Source: Phormidesmis priestleyi ULC007 (GTDB lineage: Bacteria; Cyanobacteriota; Cyanobacteriia; Leptolyngbyales; Leptolyngbyaceae). From it: DNA of 64,000 bases. Shown here in pieces: positions 17,256 to 25,669 of the stretch; position 1 is the first letter of the stretch, and each line of letters starts with the position of its first letter. The stretch covers positions 381,715-445,714 of the forward strand of contig NZ_MPPI01000001.1 in NCBI RefSeq assembly GCF_001895925.1, in the 5' to 3' direction. Both the position numbers and the translations under genes were made by a program. The notes beneath the pieces were generated by a model. It worked only from the letters and a program-made list of their open reading frames with translations, was not told where the DNA came from and searched no databases.

Positions 17256-17570
17256 ATGATTAGTCAGGATGATTTAGATATTGTTAGTGAGTTTCTTGTC
17301 AGGTTCTATCACCAAGAACCTGATTATTTTGAAGCCACAATAAGAGCTTTGCAAGTTTTAAAAGATCGCCATCAATATAAGTGGGAGTTAGCAGCGGCAT
17401 TCAGGAAGGTTCTTGAAAGTTCATTGCCTGAAGACACACTAAGAGACCTTGTACTCTTCAGTGCCAACCGCTTTGTTCAAAACCATGAAGATGCTAAAGC
17501 CGTTCTCAAGAGAATCTATGATGATAATATTCTTTACACTGCGGTTGATTTTGATGACCTGAAAGATTGA
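17256..17570 (+). CDS. Putative immunity protein for the CIS-linked toxin
   Basis: 104 aa, mostly helical and acidic (MISQDDLDIVSEFLVRFYHQ at the start, NILYTAVDFDDLKD at the end). It begins 10 nt after the effector's stop codon and has the same AT-rich composition as the effector's C-terminal tip and no HIP1 sites. A small acidic protein immediately after a polymorphic-toxin C-terminus is the standard immunity arrangement; no specific family is recognised. It ends the CIS locus. Confidence 0.55.
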   Translation: MISQDDLDIVSEFLVRFYHQEPDYFEATIRALQVLKDRHQYKWELAAAFRKVLESSLPEDTLRDLVLFSANRFVQNHEDAKAVLKRIYDDNILYTAVDFDDLKD

Positions 17571-17785
17571 TAAATAAACAGAAGTTAGTAGGGTGAACAC
17601 TGCCCACATCCATAAATTTGCCGCGATCGCCCCACCCCAAAGCAAAATTCACAGGCGCGATCGCTCGTGCATTCGCCAGTGCATAGTTAGATTGAATCGA
17701 TACTAAACAAGGAGCGATCGTTCAAAGAGGGCACGACGTTGATTGTTGAAGCGCGATCGCTTCCCAACAAAGCCGCTCCAGATTC

Positions 17786-19000
17786 CTAAGAAAAACTACG
17801 CTTCAAAGTGGGTGGTGACTGCTGAGTTCGTCGCCGCTGTAGCCACAGTCCTAGCAGCAAACCAACGCCTACGATTCCTGTCATGTAAGCAAGCGAAATC
17901 AATCGAACAACCAGCGGCGGCGCAACGCCTTCTACAGGAATATTCTGAGCGACTTGAAATGGCTGAAACCGTCGTGTAGAGGTTGGCTGAGGCGCAACTT
18001 CGACCTCAATATTATGGGGCGCACCATCAAAGAACTGCTGCTGCCATGCGAGTTTTCCGGTGCTGTCTGGAATGCCCTGGTAGGCAAACGCAACCCAATT
18101 ATTTTCTAGCTGTGTGGTTTTGATCCGTAAAGCTACATCGGTGACAGGTTGCTTGGTTTTGACATCGATTACACCGACTTGCAGTTTAGCAAGTTGACCC
18201 ACAGTAGCACTTGAGTCACCCGAAAGTTGCATCTCTAAACCCTGAGATTGCACTTTGGATGGCTTGTCGGATGTAGGCACGTCTTCTGTCATGTGAGACA
18301 TTGCCATCGACCTATGAGATTGACCCAGTTCAGCGCTGATGTTGACATAGAGGAGAGCCGCGATCGCCACCACAGTCACGCCACTCAGCAACAATCTCAC
18401 CCGTTGCGGTGCAATTTCTCCTGGCTGAATGGGTTGCCCACTGCCAATTAACCAACCACCTCCTAGCCCTGCTGCTAGCAAAATTGCTGCCAAAATGCCA
18501 AAGTTACGATATTTAACCCAGTTCTCTGGCACCGATAGAGTCAGAGTTTGGTGAATCGGTGCAAAGGCATTGGGGACGATCGGCATCACATCTACCAACA
18601 GTTGGTAAGTTCCTCGAATTGGCAACATTTGTTGAATCTGTAGCTCACCCTTGGGCGCTAGAGCTTCTAGATCTAACAGCGTTGTGCCTTCCGAGATCGG
18701 GAAATCTGTTGTGAACCAGGGGTTTTGCGATCGAGTCAGAATTTGCAGCCGCATCTTGGCGTTTTCTACAGAATGACCTGACTCATCTATTGCTTGCAGT
18801 GTCAACTGCACCGGGGGTTGGGGGCTGGTTGCCTCCGCTTCAAATGGTTTAATCTCGCTTACAACTGGGCGGGTTGTTAATCGTATAGAAGGTTGGGGAG
18901 TTTGGGAGAACCCGATCCAACCATAAAGGATCATTCCTATCAGACAAATCACACTGATAAGCGCTGAACGCTTGAACTTTGACATCGTTTTATTCTGCAA
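17786..19000 (-). CDS. Membrane protein in a B12-regulated cobalt-uptake operon
   Basis: 404 aa, function not recognised. An N-terminal hydrophobic segment (ALISVICLIGMILYGWIGFS) acts as signal or anchor. Two extracytoplasmic beta domains follow (QLTLQAIDESGHSVENAKMR and a second around VGQLAKLQVGVIDVKTKQPV), of the FixH/YtkA-like style, separated by two membrane helices near residues 165-220. A fourth helix lies near the C-terminus (LAYMTGIVGVGLLLGLWLQ). A His/Met-rich stretch (SHRSMAMSHMTED) could bind metal. It lies 29 nt downstream of cbtB on the same strand, behind a cobalamin riboswitch, so a role in cobalt import is inferred. It is not the usual CbtA partner. Confidence 0.6.
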   Translation of the reverse strand: MQNKTMSKFKRSALISVICLIGMILYGWIGFSQTPQPSIRLTTRPVVSEIKPFEAEATSPQPPVQLTLQAIDESGHSVENAKMRLQILTRSQNPWFTTDFPISEGTTLLDLEALAPKGELQIQQMLPIRGTYQLLVDVMPIVPNAFAPIHQTLTLSVPENWVKYRNFGILAAILLAAGLGGGWLIGSGQPIQPGEIAPQRVRLLLSGVTVVAIAALLYVNISAELGQSHRSMAMSHMTEDVPTSDKPSKVQSQGLEMQLSGDSSATVGQLAKLQVGVIDVKTKQPVTDVALRIKTTQLENNWVAFAYQGIPDSTGKLAWQQQFFDGAPHNIEVEVAPQPTSTRRFQPFQVAQNIPVEGVAPPLVVRLISLAYMTGIVGVGLLLGLWLQRRRTQQSPPTLKRSFS

Positions 19001-19029
19001 TCACAACACAAATGGGCTGAATCTCAGCC

Positions 19030-19221
19030 CTAATGACAACTCACAAGCGCAGTGTGGTGACGCAGTGAATGCACTTTGTCGTGAATAGCTGGATAGGTGG
19101 TGAAGTAAACAGTCCACAGGATCAGTGCGAAAAGTGAGACGTAAAGGGCTGATTGCACCGGAACTGATAGCGTCCGCTGTGCGATTTTTTGCTGAACTGA
19201 AGAATAAGATTGAGTCGTCAT
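19030..19221 (-). CDS. cbtB: CbtB-type cobalt transporter subunit
   Basis: 63 aa with one membrane helix (ALYVSLFALILWTVYFTTYP) followed by AIHDKVHSLRHHTALVSCH. The periplasmic histidine/cysteine tail (HDxxHxxRHH...CH) is the signature of the CbtB family, proposed cobalt transporter subunits under B12 control. GAGGT lies 7 nt upstream of the ATG. A cobalamin riboswitch precedes the gene, so expression should fall when cobalamin is plentiful. Confidence 0.85.
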   Translation of the reverse strand: MTTQSYSSVQQKIAQRTLSVPVQSALYVSLFALILWTVYFTTYPAIHDKVHSLRHHTALVSCH

Positions 19222-19251
19222 TTTGTACCTCGTAAATGAGACGATGTTAGG

Positions 19252-19435
19252 CGATTCGGCAGGCGTTCTGACTTGGAGAATGCAAAATTAAAAATGGTAA
19301 GAAGCACACATCCTACAAATTTTTCATTTCTAATTTTTCATTTCCTTCACAGTTGCGGGACAGCGGTAGAGTTTCACTACACTTTCCCTGTTTCCTCTGA
19401 CGGCTGCTCCCCGTCAGAACCGAGTCGTGAACTCA
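19252..19435 (-). promoter_or_regulatory. Cobalamin riboswitch
   Basis: Read on the minus strand, the conserved parts of the B12 aptamer occur in order: AGGAAACAGGGAAAGTG, GTGAAACTCTACCGCTG, TCCCGCAACTGTGAAGG, and finally the closing CAAGTCAGAACGCCTGCCG (the GxCAGGxxxxCTGCC-type P7/B12 segment). The 5' part has a strong hairpin (TTCTGACGGGGAGC / GCCGTCAGAGG). An AT-rich ~65-nt extension sits between CTGTGAAGG and the closing stem. The leader runs directly into cbtB, 30 nt further. Boundaries are approximate. Confidence 0.9.
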
Positions 19436-19514
19436 GCATACTTGATCGGGAAGATTTTAGAAACGTTTTAGAGGATCTGCTGCTTCAATAGACTTCCTGC
19501 ATAAATACTCCGTT

Positions 19515-19590
19515 CTCACCCTATTCCCCAAAGAGAAGGGAGCCAGAATCTTATTCCCTCTCTTTGGGGAGAGGTTTAGGGCGAGGGCGG
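19515..19590. repeat. Dispersed palindromic intergenic repeat, copy 1
   Basis: CCCCAAAGAGAAGGGAGCC followed after a short loop by TTCCCTCTCTTTGGGG forms a long hairpin, bounded by CTCACCCTA and TAGGGCGAGG. The same core recurs at 56299-56382 inside a TIR-bounded miniature element. Such palindromic repeats are common in cyanobacterial spacers. The rest of the 404-nt spacer between cbtB and the WD40 gene is the riboswitch. Confidence 0.75.
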
Positions 19591-19625
19591 TTCAGATGCC
19601 AGATCATTTGTTGCCAAGCTAGTAT

Positions 19626-20510
19626 ATGAAAAATTGGCGGCTCCGACTGCTGACGATTCTGTGGGCTGCAAACAGTAGAATAGGCGGTGTGATCAGTCCT
19701 TTAAATCAACCCAAAAGAGATGACGCGGTGCTGGGTGGTCAGGTGACAGCCCCGTCGGGAAGTGTTGTGCTAGGCGGGCTAGATGGAATCAAACGACGGT
19801 TTGCCAGTGATCTCATAGACCAGCGCATCGCTGCACTTCGAGAAGCAGGGAGCGCCAGTGTCGGGTTGGATCTGTTGATTCAAGGGCTGCAAGACTCGTC
19901 GCTTGTGGTGCAAAAAGTGGCGTATTTGCTGCTGCAAAAGCGGTGTGAACTCAAGGCAAAAAAGGCGTTAGACGACTATAGCCCCTATGCGCTGTTTGAA
20001 TGTCTAGCAACCTTGGCAGGACACGCCGCAGGAGTCACCGCGATCGCCATCGCCACGCGGCGTTTTGTCTACCGTCCTGATCAAGAGATTGTCATCAGCG
20101 CCAGTCGAGATGGCGTAGTTAAAGTCTGGGATTTGCAGGCACAAGAGGAACTGTTTAGTGTGAATGTCTGGGCGATCGTGTTTGCGATTTCTATCGACCC
20201 TGACGAAGACAGTTTCACGATTAGAACCAAACAACAGCTTATAAAATCCTGGAGTCTCAGAACTGAGCAGCCAGTGACTCCTGCTCAAAAACAGCCGAGA
20301 ACGATCGCGTCCGTGACCGTAAACGAAGGCAGACACTTAATTAGCGGTAGCCGCAAAACCATCAAAATTTGGGATTTACACGCCGCACGAGAAGTCTGCT
20401 TATTGCAAGGGCATTCCAGTTTAGTGACAGCAGTCGCAGTGAGTCACGATCGCCCTTTACTAGTCAGTGGCAGTGAAGATCAAACGGTTAAAATTTGGGG
20501 AGTTGCTTAG
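19626..20510 (+). CDS. WD40-repeat protein
   Basis: 294 aa. Residues ~45-115 are a helical N-terminal region (GGLDGIKRRFASDLIDQRIA, GLDLLIQGLQDSSLVVQKVA) of the HEAT-like kind that often precedes cyanobacterial WD40 arrays. The second half has three to four WD repeats: LAGHAAGVTAIAIA...SASRDGVVKVWDL, SGSRKTIKIWDL and GHSSLVTAVAVS...SGSEDQTVKIW. Repeat two is degenerate. Only half a propeller is present, so it may dimerise or be shortened. A scaffold for protein-protein contacts; substrate unknown. Confidence 0.7.
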   Translation: MKNWRLRLLTILWAANSRIGGVISPLNQPKRDDAVLGGQVTAPSGSVVLGGLDGIKRRFASDLIDQRIAALREAGSASVGLDLLIQGLQDSSLVVQKVAYLLLQKRCELKAKKALDDYSPYALFECLATLAGHAAGVTAIAIATRRFVYRPDQEIVISASRDGVVKVWDLQAQEELFSVNVWAIVFAISIDPDEDSFTIRTKQQLIKSWSLRTEQPVTPAQKQPRTIASVTVNEGRHLISGSRKTIKIWDLHAAREVCLLQGHSSLVTAVAVSHDRPLLVSGSEDQTVKIWGVA

Positions 20511-20618
20511 TCTGAGACAGAAAATTGACGATCGCTTTGAGATTATCGATACTATTTAAATAGCCTCATTTGATAATTATCAGTCTTTTAAGATCATATT
20601 TCTTAACCTGTTGTTTGA

Positions 20619-21191
20619 ATGACTCTCATGACACACACTATTTCGCAAATTAAACGAGTCAGTTTTTTGACCGGAGCGTTAATTGTATTGAGCTTCTTGT
20701 CTCATAATGTGGCGGCGATCGCACGCGCTGTCACTGCTTCCCCACAGGTCGCCCAGACCAATCAAGACGGTTATCAAACCTATCAAAGCCAGCGTTTTAA
20801 GTTCAAAATTGACTATCCGCCTAGCTATCGCTTAGATGCCACCGAAGAAAGTCGCGGCATACGGCTTCAGCCAACAACGAAAGATCAGACTGGAAGCATT
20901 GTGATTGCAGCGTTTAGCAATCCTAATAGACTTTCTGCTCTGGAATGGGTGAGCCAACAGACGGCGGAGTCTAACTTCAGCAATCGCCAAGATACTCCTA
21001 GAAGCTATAGCTTTGCAGGGCAGCCCGCGATTTCTTACCCGTGGTGTGACAAAGTGTGTGCAGATAACGTGGTGTTTCCGAGTCGCGATCGCCAGACGAT
21101 CATGGTGCTCACCGTTCTTTATGACTATCCAGCCGATCAAATTCGCTGGGACTTTCAATCCATTATCGGAAAGTTTCGATTCACCTCGTAG
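20619..21191 (+). CDS. Exported protein of unknown function
   Basis: 190 aa. A signal peptide is clear (VSFLTGALIVLSFLSHNVAA with an Ala-x-Ala-type cleavage region). The mature part starts YQTYQSQRFKFKIDYPPSYR, a beta-rich pattern reminiscent of PsbP-like or PsbP-related folds, and contains one cysteine pair (WCDKVCADN). The start may be ATG 20619 or ATG 20628; neither has a clear Shine-Dalgarno. It converges on uppS with 8 nt between the stops. Confidence 0.6.
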   Translation: MTLMTHTISQIKRVSFLTGALIVLSFLSHNVAAIARAVTASPQVAQTNQDGYQTYQSQRFKFKIDYPPSYRLDATEESRGIRLQPTTKDQTGSIVIAAFSNPNRLSALEWVSQQTAESNFSNRQDTPRSYSFAGQPAISYPWCDKVCADNVVFPSRDRQTIMVLTVLYDYPADQIRWDFQSIIGKFRFTS

Positions 21192-21199
21192 CCATCGCT

Positions 21200-21958
21200 T
21201 TAAGCAGATGCGGCGGTAACTCGACCAAAGCGCCGATCGCGCCGTTGATACTCCAACAATGCTTGATGAAAGGCGACTCGATTGAAATCTGGCCACAAAA
21301 CATCGGTGAAATACAGTTCTGTGTAAGCAAGCTGCCAGAGTAAGAAATTACTCAAGCGAATCTCGCCACTCGTACGAATCAACAGATCAGGATCAGGCAT
21401 CTTTGATGTGTCGAGAGCGTTAGTGATCAGTTGTTCACTAATCGCGTCTGATCGAAGTTCTCCCCGTTCTACTTGCGCTGCAATTTGGCGACACACTTGC
21501 GTTATTTCAGTCCGGCTGCCGTAGTTGACTGCAATGTTAAGTCGAACGCCCTGATTATTCTCAGTCGCAATCATCGCAGTGTGTATTTCGCGTTGTAAGA
21601 TGTTTGGCAATGTCAATAAATCTCCAAAGAATGAGACTCGCACTTGCTCGCGCTGCATTTCTGCCAATTCTCGACGCAGCAGCCGCTCAAACAACAGCAT
21701 CAAAAAGTTGACTTCCTCGATCGGGCGGCTCCAATTTTCGGTCGAAAACGCATAGGCGGTCAGCGCTTCAATTCCCCAGTCTTGGCAGCACCGCACCAGG
21801 TCTTTGAGCGTCTTAGCGCCGTGACGATGCCCAACAATGCGGGGCAGTGCTTGTTGAGTTGCCCATCGACCATTGCCATCCATAATTACAGCGACGTGGC
21901 GAGGCAAGCGATCGGGGTCTAAATCAGACGGAAGCGTTGAAAAAAGATTAGAAGACAT
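21200..21958 (-). CDS. uppS: Isoprenyl transferase / undecaprenyl diphosphate synthase
   Basis: 252 aa from the ATG at 21958 ([10 protein letters not shown]); upstream in-frame sequence belongs to no domain. The family signature [18 protein letters not shown] carries the catalytic Asp and Mg-binding site, [20 protein letters not shown] and [12 protein letters not shown] follow, and the C-terminus has [20 protein letters not shown] with [14 protein letters not shown]. The enzyme makes the C55 lipid carrier for peptidoglycan by cis-condensation of isopentenyl diphosphate onto farnesyl diphosphate. It lies 38 nt downstream of the disrupted ferritin-like gene on the same strand. Confidence 0.95.
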   Translation of the reverse strand: MSSNLFSTLPSDLDPDRLPRHVAVIMDGNGRWATQQALPRIVGHRHGAKTLKDLVRCCQDWGIEALTAYAFSTENWSRPIEEVNFLMLLFERLLRRELAEMQREQVRVSFFGDLLTLPNILQREIHTAMIATENNQGVRLNIAVNYGSRTEITQVCRQIAAQVERGELRSDAISEQLITNALDTSKMPDPDLLIRTSGEIRLSNFLLWQLAYTELYFTDVLWPDFNRVAFHQALLEYQRRDRRFGRVTAASA

Positions 21959-21996
21959 GGGGATTTTATGCGTGACTAGGTGAACAGGCGGGTTTC

Positions 21997-23129
21997 TCAT
22001 GCTTGATTTTTCCCAAATAGACTCTGCAAATAGTCGGGCGTTAGACTCTGATTCCAGCGCCAGAGATGCCACAAAGTGCGTAAGCAGGTAAACGAAAAGG
22101 TGGCTCGGTTTGTCCAAGACCACGATCGCCACGACAGAACGTTCATCATCCGGTGTAAGGTGCCAATCAAACTGCTGCGTTCAGCCCGATAAGTGACTTG
22201 CCCTTTCATAGTTTTGAGCAGCGTCAGAAAAATGTGACGCACCGAAGATTCTGGAAACGCCCAGACCCCAAACCCCCAAAATTTAGTCATGTGGTTGATT
22301 TCGTCTTGCGCCAATTCTGCCAGGATGTCGTGAAGCGACCCGGTAGAGTGTGCCATCAACCAGAGATATAAACAGGTTGCTCCATATTCTGTCGCGATGC
22401 GGTGTAGCCCAGGGTGCGACCTCTACCTGATACTAAAGTGACTCAAGCCTCCTGCTGATAAGGTTTTTGAACGATTTCACAGTAGTCCTTTTGATTATCC
22501 ATTGATCAATTTTACAGGCACTCAAAACCCTTATGGAGCAAAAGGTAATCGGTTTTTTCCAATGTATCGGATGGAGGTCGCACCCGTAGCCCATGCCGAT
22601 AGAGGTCAGTGCGAAGATCGCCCGACGGCTCATATTGACGGACAGCACGAGGCGTTGGGGCAACTTTTTCACCCGCAAGCTGCCCATAAATTTTGAGCAA
22701 AGCAGGCGTATGCTGGCGTTCTTCTTTCTCCCATAATCCGGGTTCTAAGAGTACACCGTCTGAATCAGTCGTGCCTCCCACAAAGCGGGCAAGCGGTGGA
22801 TGCAGCGTTTCTAAATAGCGCCGACTCGTCTCGGTATAGGCACGAATCGGCGCTTCGGTATCGATCGCGCCCACCAAAATCGAAAGAAACACGTCTGGGT
22901 CAATGCCCACAATCTGCTGGTGATCGAGATGCCAATCAATCAAACTCCAGGGGCGCGGTTGCGGATTCTCAAATTGCACTGGCAGATCTCGCAACCGTTC
23001 ATGAAGGTGTTCAAACGAAAGATAGCGATCGAGTAGCCGATTGATTCGATCATAAATGTGACTCTCATTTCTAGAATTCTCACTGCATGAATCGGCGTTG
23101 ACGAGTCTACAATTAGGCGCATTGATCAT
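21997..23129 (-). pseudogene. Ferritin-like protein gene interrupted by a miniature element
   Basis: The N-terminal part runs from ATG 23129 (MINAPNCRLVNADSC, AAGGTG before it) and includes a ferritin-like EKEERQH metal motif. It breaks at DLYRHGL. The C-terminal part resumes at HRIATEYGATCLYLWLMAHS and includes LAQDEINHMTKFWGFGVWAF, the second metal motif. Removing 22412-22585 and one copy of the 8-bp target duplication restores one frame of 316 codons plus stop, reading DLYRHGLHRIATEYG across the join. The ancestral protein was a diiron ferritin-like protein of unknown substrate. The gene would have been followed by uppS. Confidence 0.88.
22412..22585. mobile_element. 174-bp non-autonomous element (MITE) with 8-bp target duplication
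   Basis: Ends are GGGTGCGACCTC (22412-22423) and its perfect reverse complement GAGGTCGCACCC (22574-22585), with similarity continuing to about 22 bp (GATAC). It is flanked by the direct repeat GTAGCCCA at 22404-22411 and 22586-22593. No transposase frame fits inside. Excision in silico repairs the host gene exactly. The parent transposon family is not identified; an 8-bp duplication fits several IS families. Confidence 0.9.
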
Positions 23130-23233
23130 AGAATTTTCACCTTTAGCGAATCGAAAATCTGATGATTTGAATCGGTGTAAATCAAGCAATTGTTGAGCTG
23201 CTGACAGCTTATAAAGAAACCCAAGGGTTTGTC

Positions 23234-23292
23234 AGTCGGGCGAAGTCGGCAATTTAAGGATTTCAAAAAGTCGGAAAAAGTCGGAAGCCGAC
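23234..23292 (+). promoter_or_regulatory. Phased AGTCGG repeats upstream of the STAND gene
   Basis: AGTCGG occurs at 23234, 23244, 23269 and 23279: two pairs, each with exactly 10-bp spacing (one helical turn), 25 bp apart. An inverted GCCGAC follows at 23287. The array ends 37 bp before the ATG at 23330, so it may bind a regulator of the STAND gene or overlap its promoter. This is a sequence observation; the binding factor is unknown. Confidence 0.55.
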
Positions 23293-23329
23293 AGGATAGA
23301 CTCAATGCATCTATGGTGTGTCACGATCG

Positions 23330-25669
23330 ATGGATGCTGAAGCCGTCTTAACTTGGGTGGATGCCCTAATTGTTTCTAACACTGGAAAACGCCTCAGCGA
23401 CCTGCAAAGAACCGTTTTGCAAAAGGTTTGGCAGGGGCACAAATATTTAGAAATCGCTGCCCACTATGGCTGCACCGAAGGACACGTCAAAGACGTTAGC
23501 GCCGATCTCTGGCAATTTCTCTCAAAACAGCTTGGCGAAAAAATCACCAAAAGCAACTGTCGCACCGCCCTATCTCGTTATTTTCAAATCGCTCCGACTG
23601 CCAAAAAATCGGCTAGCCTCAGGCCTCACTTTGTCGGACGCACTGGTGCGATCGCTGACCTCGACGCGCTGATTAACCAAGGCGCAAAGGTGATTGTGAT
23701 TCAAGGCGAAGGCGGTTTAGGCAAAACCACACTAGCGCAGCAATATCTTCAAACTCAAGGGTTTGACCTGGTTTTAGAACTGTTGATGGCCAAAGAAACC
23801 CAAACTATCACTTCAGCCGAACGGGTGGTCGAAGAGTGGCTCAAACAAGACTTTAATCAAGAACCCGGCATCGAATTTGGGGTGACGTTAGGACGACTGA
23901 AACGACAACTGCACGATCGTCGAATCGGGGTGCTGATTGACAATCTAGAACCTGCCCTCGATCAACAAGGTCGTTTCATTGCTCTTCATCGTAGCTATGT
24001 TGAGTTGTTTCGCGTCTTGGCAGATGCCAGAGTGCAGTCTGTGACGCTGGTGACGAGCCGCGATCGCTTGTGTGAGTCAAGTCTCAACGTCGCTCACTAT
24101 CGGCTTCCAGGCTTAGATCAACGCGCCTGGAACGAATTTTTCACCCATCGAAAGATCGCGATCGATGCCCCAACGATCGAAAAGATGCACCGCGCCTACG
24201 GAGGCAACGCCAAGGCAATGGGCATCCTCTGTGGGGCAATTTGGGAGGATCTAGGGGGCGATATGGTTGTCTACTGGCAGGAAACACACGGCGATTTGTG
24301 GGTGACGACCGATCTAAAGGATTTGGTGGCAAATCAAGTCAACCGCCTGCAAAGCCTTGACCCTCAAGCCTATCGCTTATTTTGTCGGTTGGGATGCTAT
24401 CGCTATCAAGATGTGCCGACTCTGACAGCGCAGGCGTTGCAGTGTTTGCTGTGGGACGTTCACCCCGATGATCATCGAGCCACGATCGCGTCGTTGCGAA
24501 ATCGCTCTCTAATCGAGTGTCATCACAACGAATATTGGTTGCACCCCGTGATTAGAGCTGAAGCGATCGCTCGGTTGCGAACGAGTGACGAGTGGCAAAT
24601 TGTGAATGCGAAAGCCGCAGAATTTTGGACGACCCGTGTTGAAACGATCGAGACCACAAAAGATGCTTTAACCGCTTTAGAAGCTTACTATCACTATGTT
24701 GAAATTGACGATTTCGAGTCAGCAGGCATTGTCATTCTAAAGAGCAGAAATAATCAATGGCGGCAGTTTTTACCTCTGGGCAGCACACTCTATCGAATGG
24801 GATTAGTGCAGCCTGTTCTTGCTGCTATTAGCCAGATAATTTGTAATATTCAGTCCGATCAAAATTTAAGTGAACTCTATAATATTTTGGGTGACTTACG
24901 ATGGATCACGGGCAATATTCATGACGCGATCGAGTGCCAAGAAAAGACGATTTCTTTAGCCAATCAAGCGATTAAAGTACTCACATTCACAGCCGAAACA
25001 AAGCGCCAGTTTTATTATCTAAACATGTTAGCCGTAGACTCACAGTTGAGCATGGGTCTCTATAAAATCGATTTATGGGAACTCGAAGCAGCGGCTTGTT
25101 TATTTCAGCAAGTGATCCGATCCGCGCAAAACACCGAGCATCATCGTTGGGCAGAAAAAGCGTCTGTTTGTTTGGCACTTGTCTATTCTTATTTGGGGCA
25201 GCGAGCAGACGCGCTGAGTTTAGCCGATGATATTCATCACACGCTTTCAGCCCCATTAGTCGAGCAGTCTGTAAGATTTGCTTATTTCATGCAAATTCTC
25301 GGTCAAACCTACCTCAACTTAGGCAATTTTGACCGAGCGATCGCTTTATATCGTCAAGCGCTCACCTTTGCCGAAGCCGGACACTATACCCAAATTAAAG
25401 CCAAAACCCTCAACGGATTTGCGGAAATAGATCGTCAGCAAAAATCATTTAAAACTGCCCTCACTCGACACATAGAAGCGATCGAGCTTCTCGATAGAAT
25501 GGGCGCAAAATGTGATCTAGCAGACGCTTATTTTCAGTTAGGGTTAACTTATCAAGCCATGCAAGAGATAGGCAAAAGTCGAGAGAGTTTCGATCGGGCA
25601 ATACGTTTATTTTTAGAAATGCGCGCCCCTAAGCAGGTTGAAAAAGTACTCAAGCAAGCGACTCCTTGA
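23330..25669 (+). CDS. STAND ATPase: N-terminal HTH-like domain, NB-ARC, TPR repeats
   Basis: 779 aa from ATG 23330; a GTG four codons earlier is possible. Residues ~1-95 resemble the helical vWA-MoxR-associated N-terminal domain of cyanobacterial NB-ARC proteins (LSDLQRTVLQKVWQGHKYLE, IAAHYGCTEGHVKDVSADLW). The NTPase follows: P-loop VIQGEGGLGKTTLAQQYL at ~122-139, Walker B-type IGVLIDNLEPAL near 198, sensor VTLVTSRDR. Winged-helix and linker regions lead into TPR-like helical repeats (~480-775: LGQTYLNLGNFDRAIALYRQ, FQLGLTYQAMQEIGKSRESF). STAND proteins switch on ligand binding and oligomerise; several classes act in phage defence or regulation. No C-terminal effector domain is visible. Confidence 0.85.
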   Translation: MDAEAVLTWVDALIVSNTGKRLSDLQRTVLQKVWQGHKYLEIAAHYGCTEGHVKDVSADLWQFLSKQLGEKITKSNCRTALSRYFQIAPTAKKSASLRPHFVGRTGAIADLDALINQGAKVIVIQGEGGLGKTTLAQQYLQTQGFDLVLELLMAKETQTITSAERVVEEWLKQDFNQEPGIEFGVTLGRLKRQLHDRRIGVLIDNLEPALDQQGRFIALHRSYVELFRVLADARVQSVTLVTSRDRLCESSLNVAHYRLPGLDQRAWNEFFTHRKIAIDAPTIEKMHRAYGGNAKAMGILCGAIWEDLGGDMVVYWQETHGDLWVTTDLKDLVANQVNRLQSLDPQAYRLFCRLGCYRYQDVPTLTAQALQCLLWDVHPDDHRATIASLRNRSLIECHHNEYWLHPVIRAEAIARLRTSDEWQIVNAKAAEFWTTRVETIETTKDALTALEAYYHYVEIDDFESAGIVILKSRNNQWRQFLPLGSTLYRMGLVQPVLAAISQIICNIQSDQNLSELYNILGDLRWITGNIHDAIECQEKTISLANQAIKVLTFTAETKRQFYYLNMLAVDSQLSMGLYKIDLWELEAAACLFQQVIRSAQNTEHHRWAEKASVCLALVYSYLGQRADALSLADDIHHTLSAPLVEQSVRFAYFMQILGQTYLNLGNFDRAIALYRQALTFAEAGHYTQIKAKTLNGFAEIDRQQKSFKTALTRHIEAIELLDRMGAKCDLADAYFQLGLTYQAMQEIGKSRESFDRAIRLFLEMRAPKQVEKVLKQATP

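Noticed and set aside
19246-19252. GTTAGGC upstream of cbtB considered as a cassette boundary
   Set aside because: It lies at the edge of the cobalamin riboswitch and has no complementary R'' box nearby.
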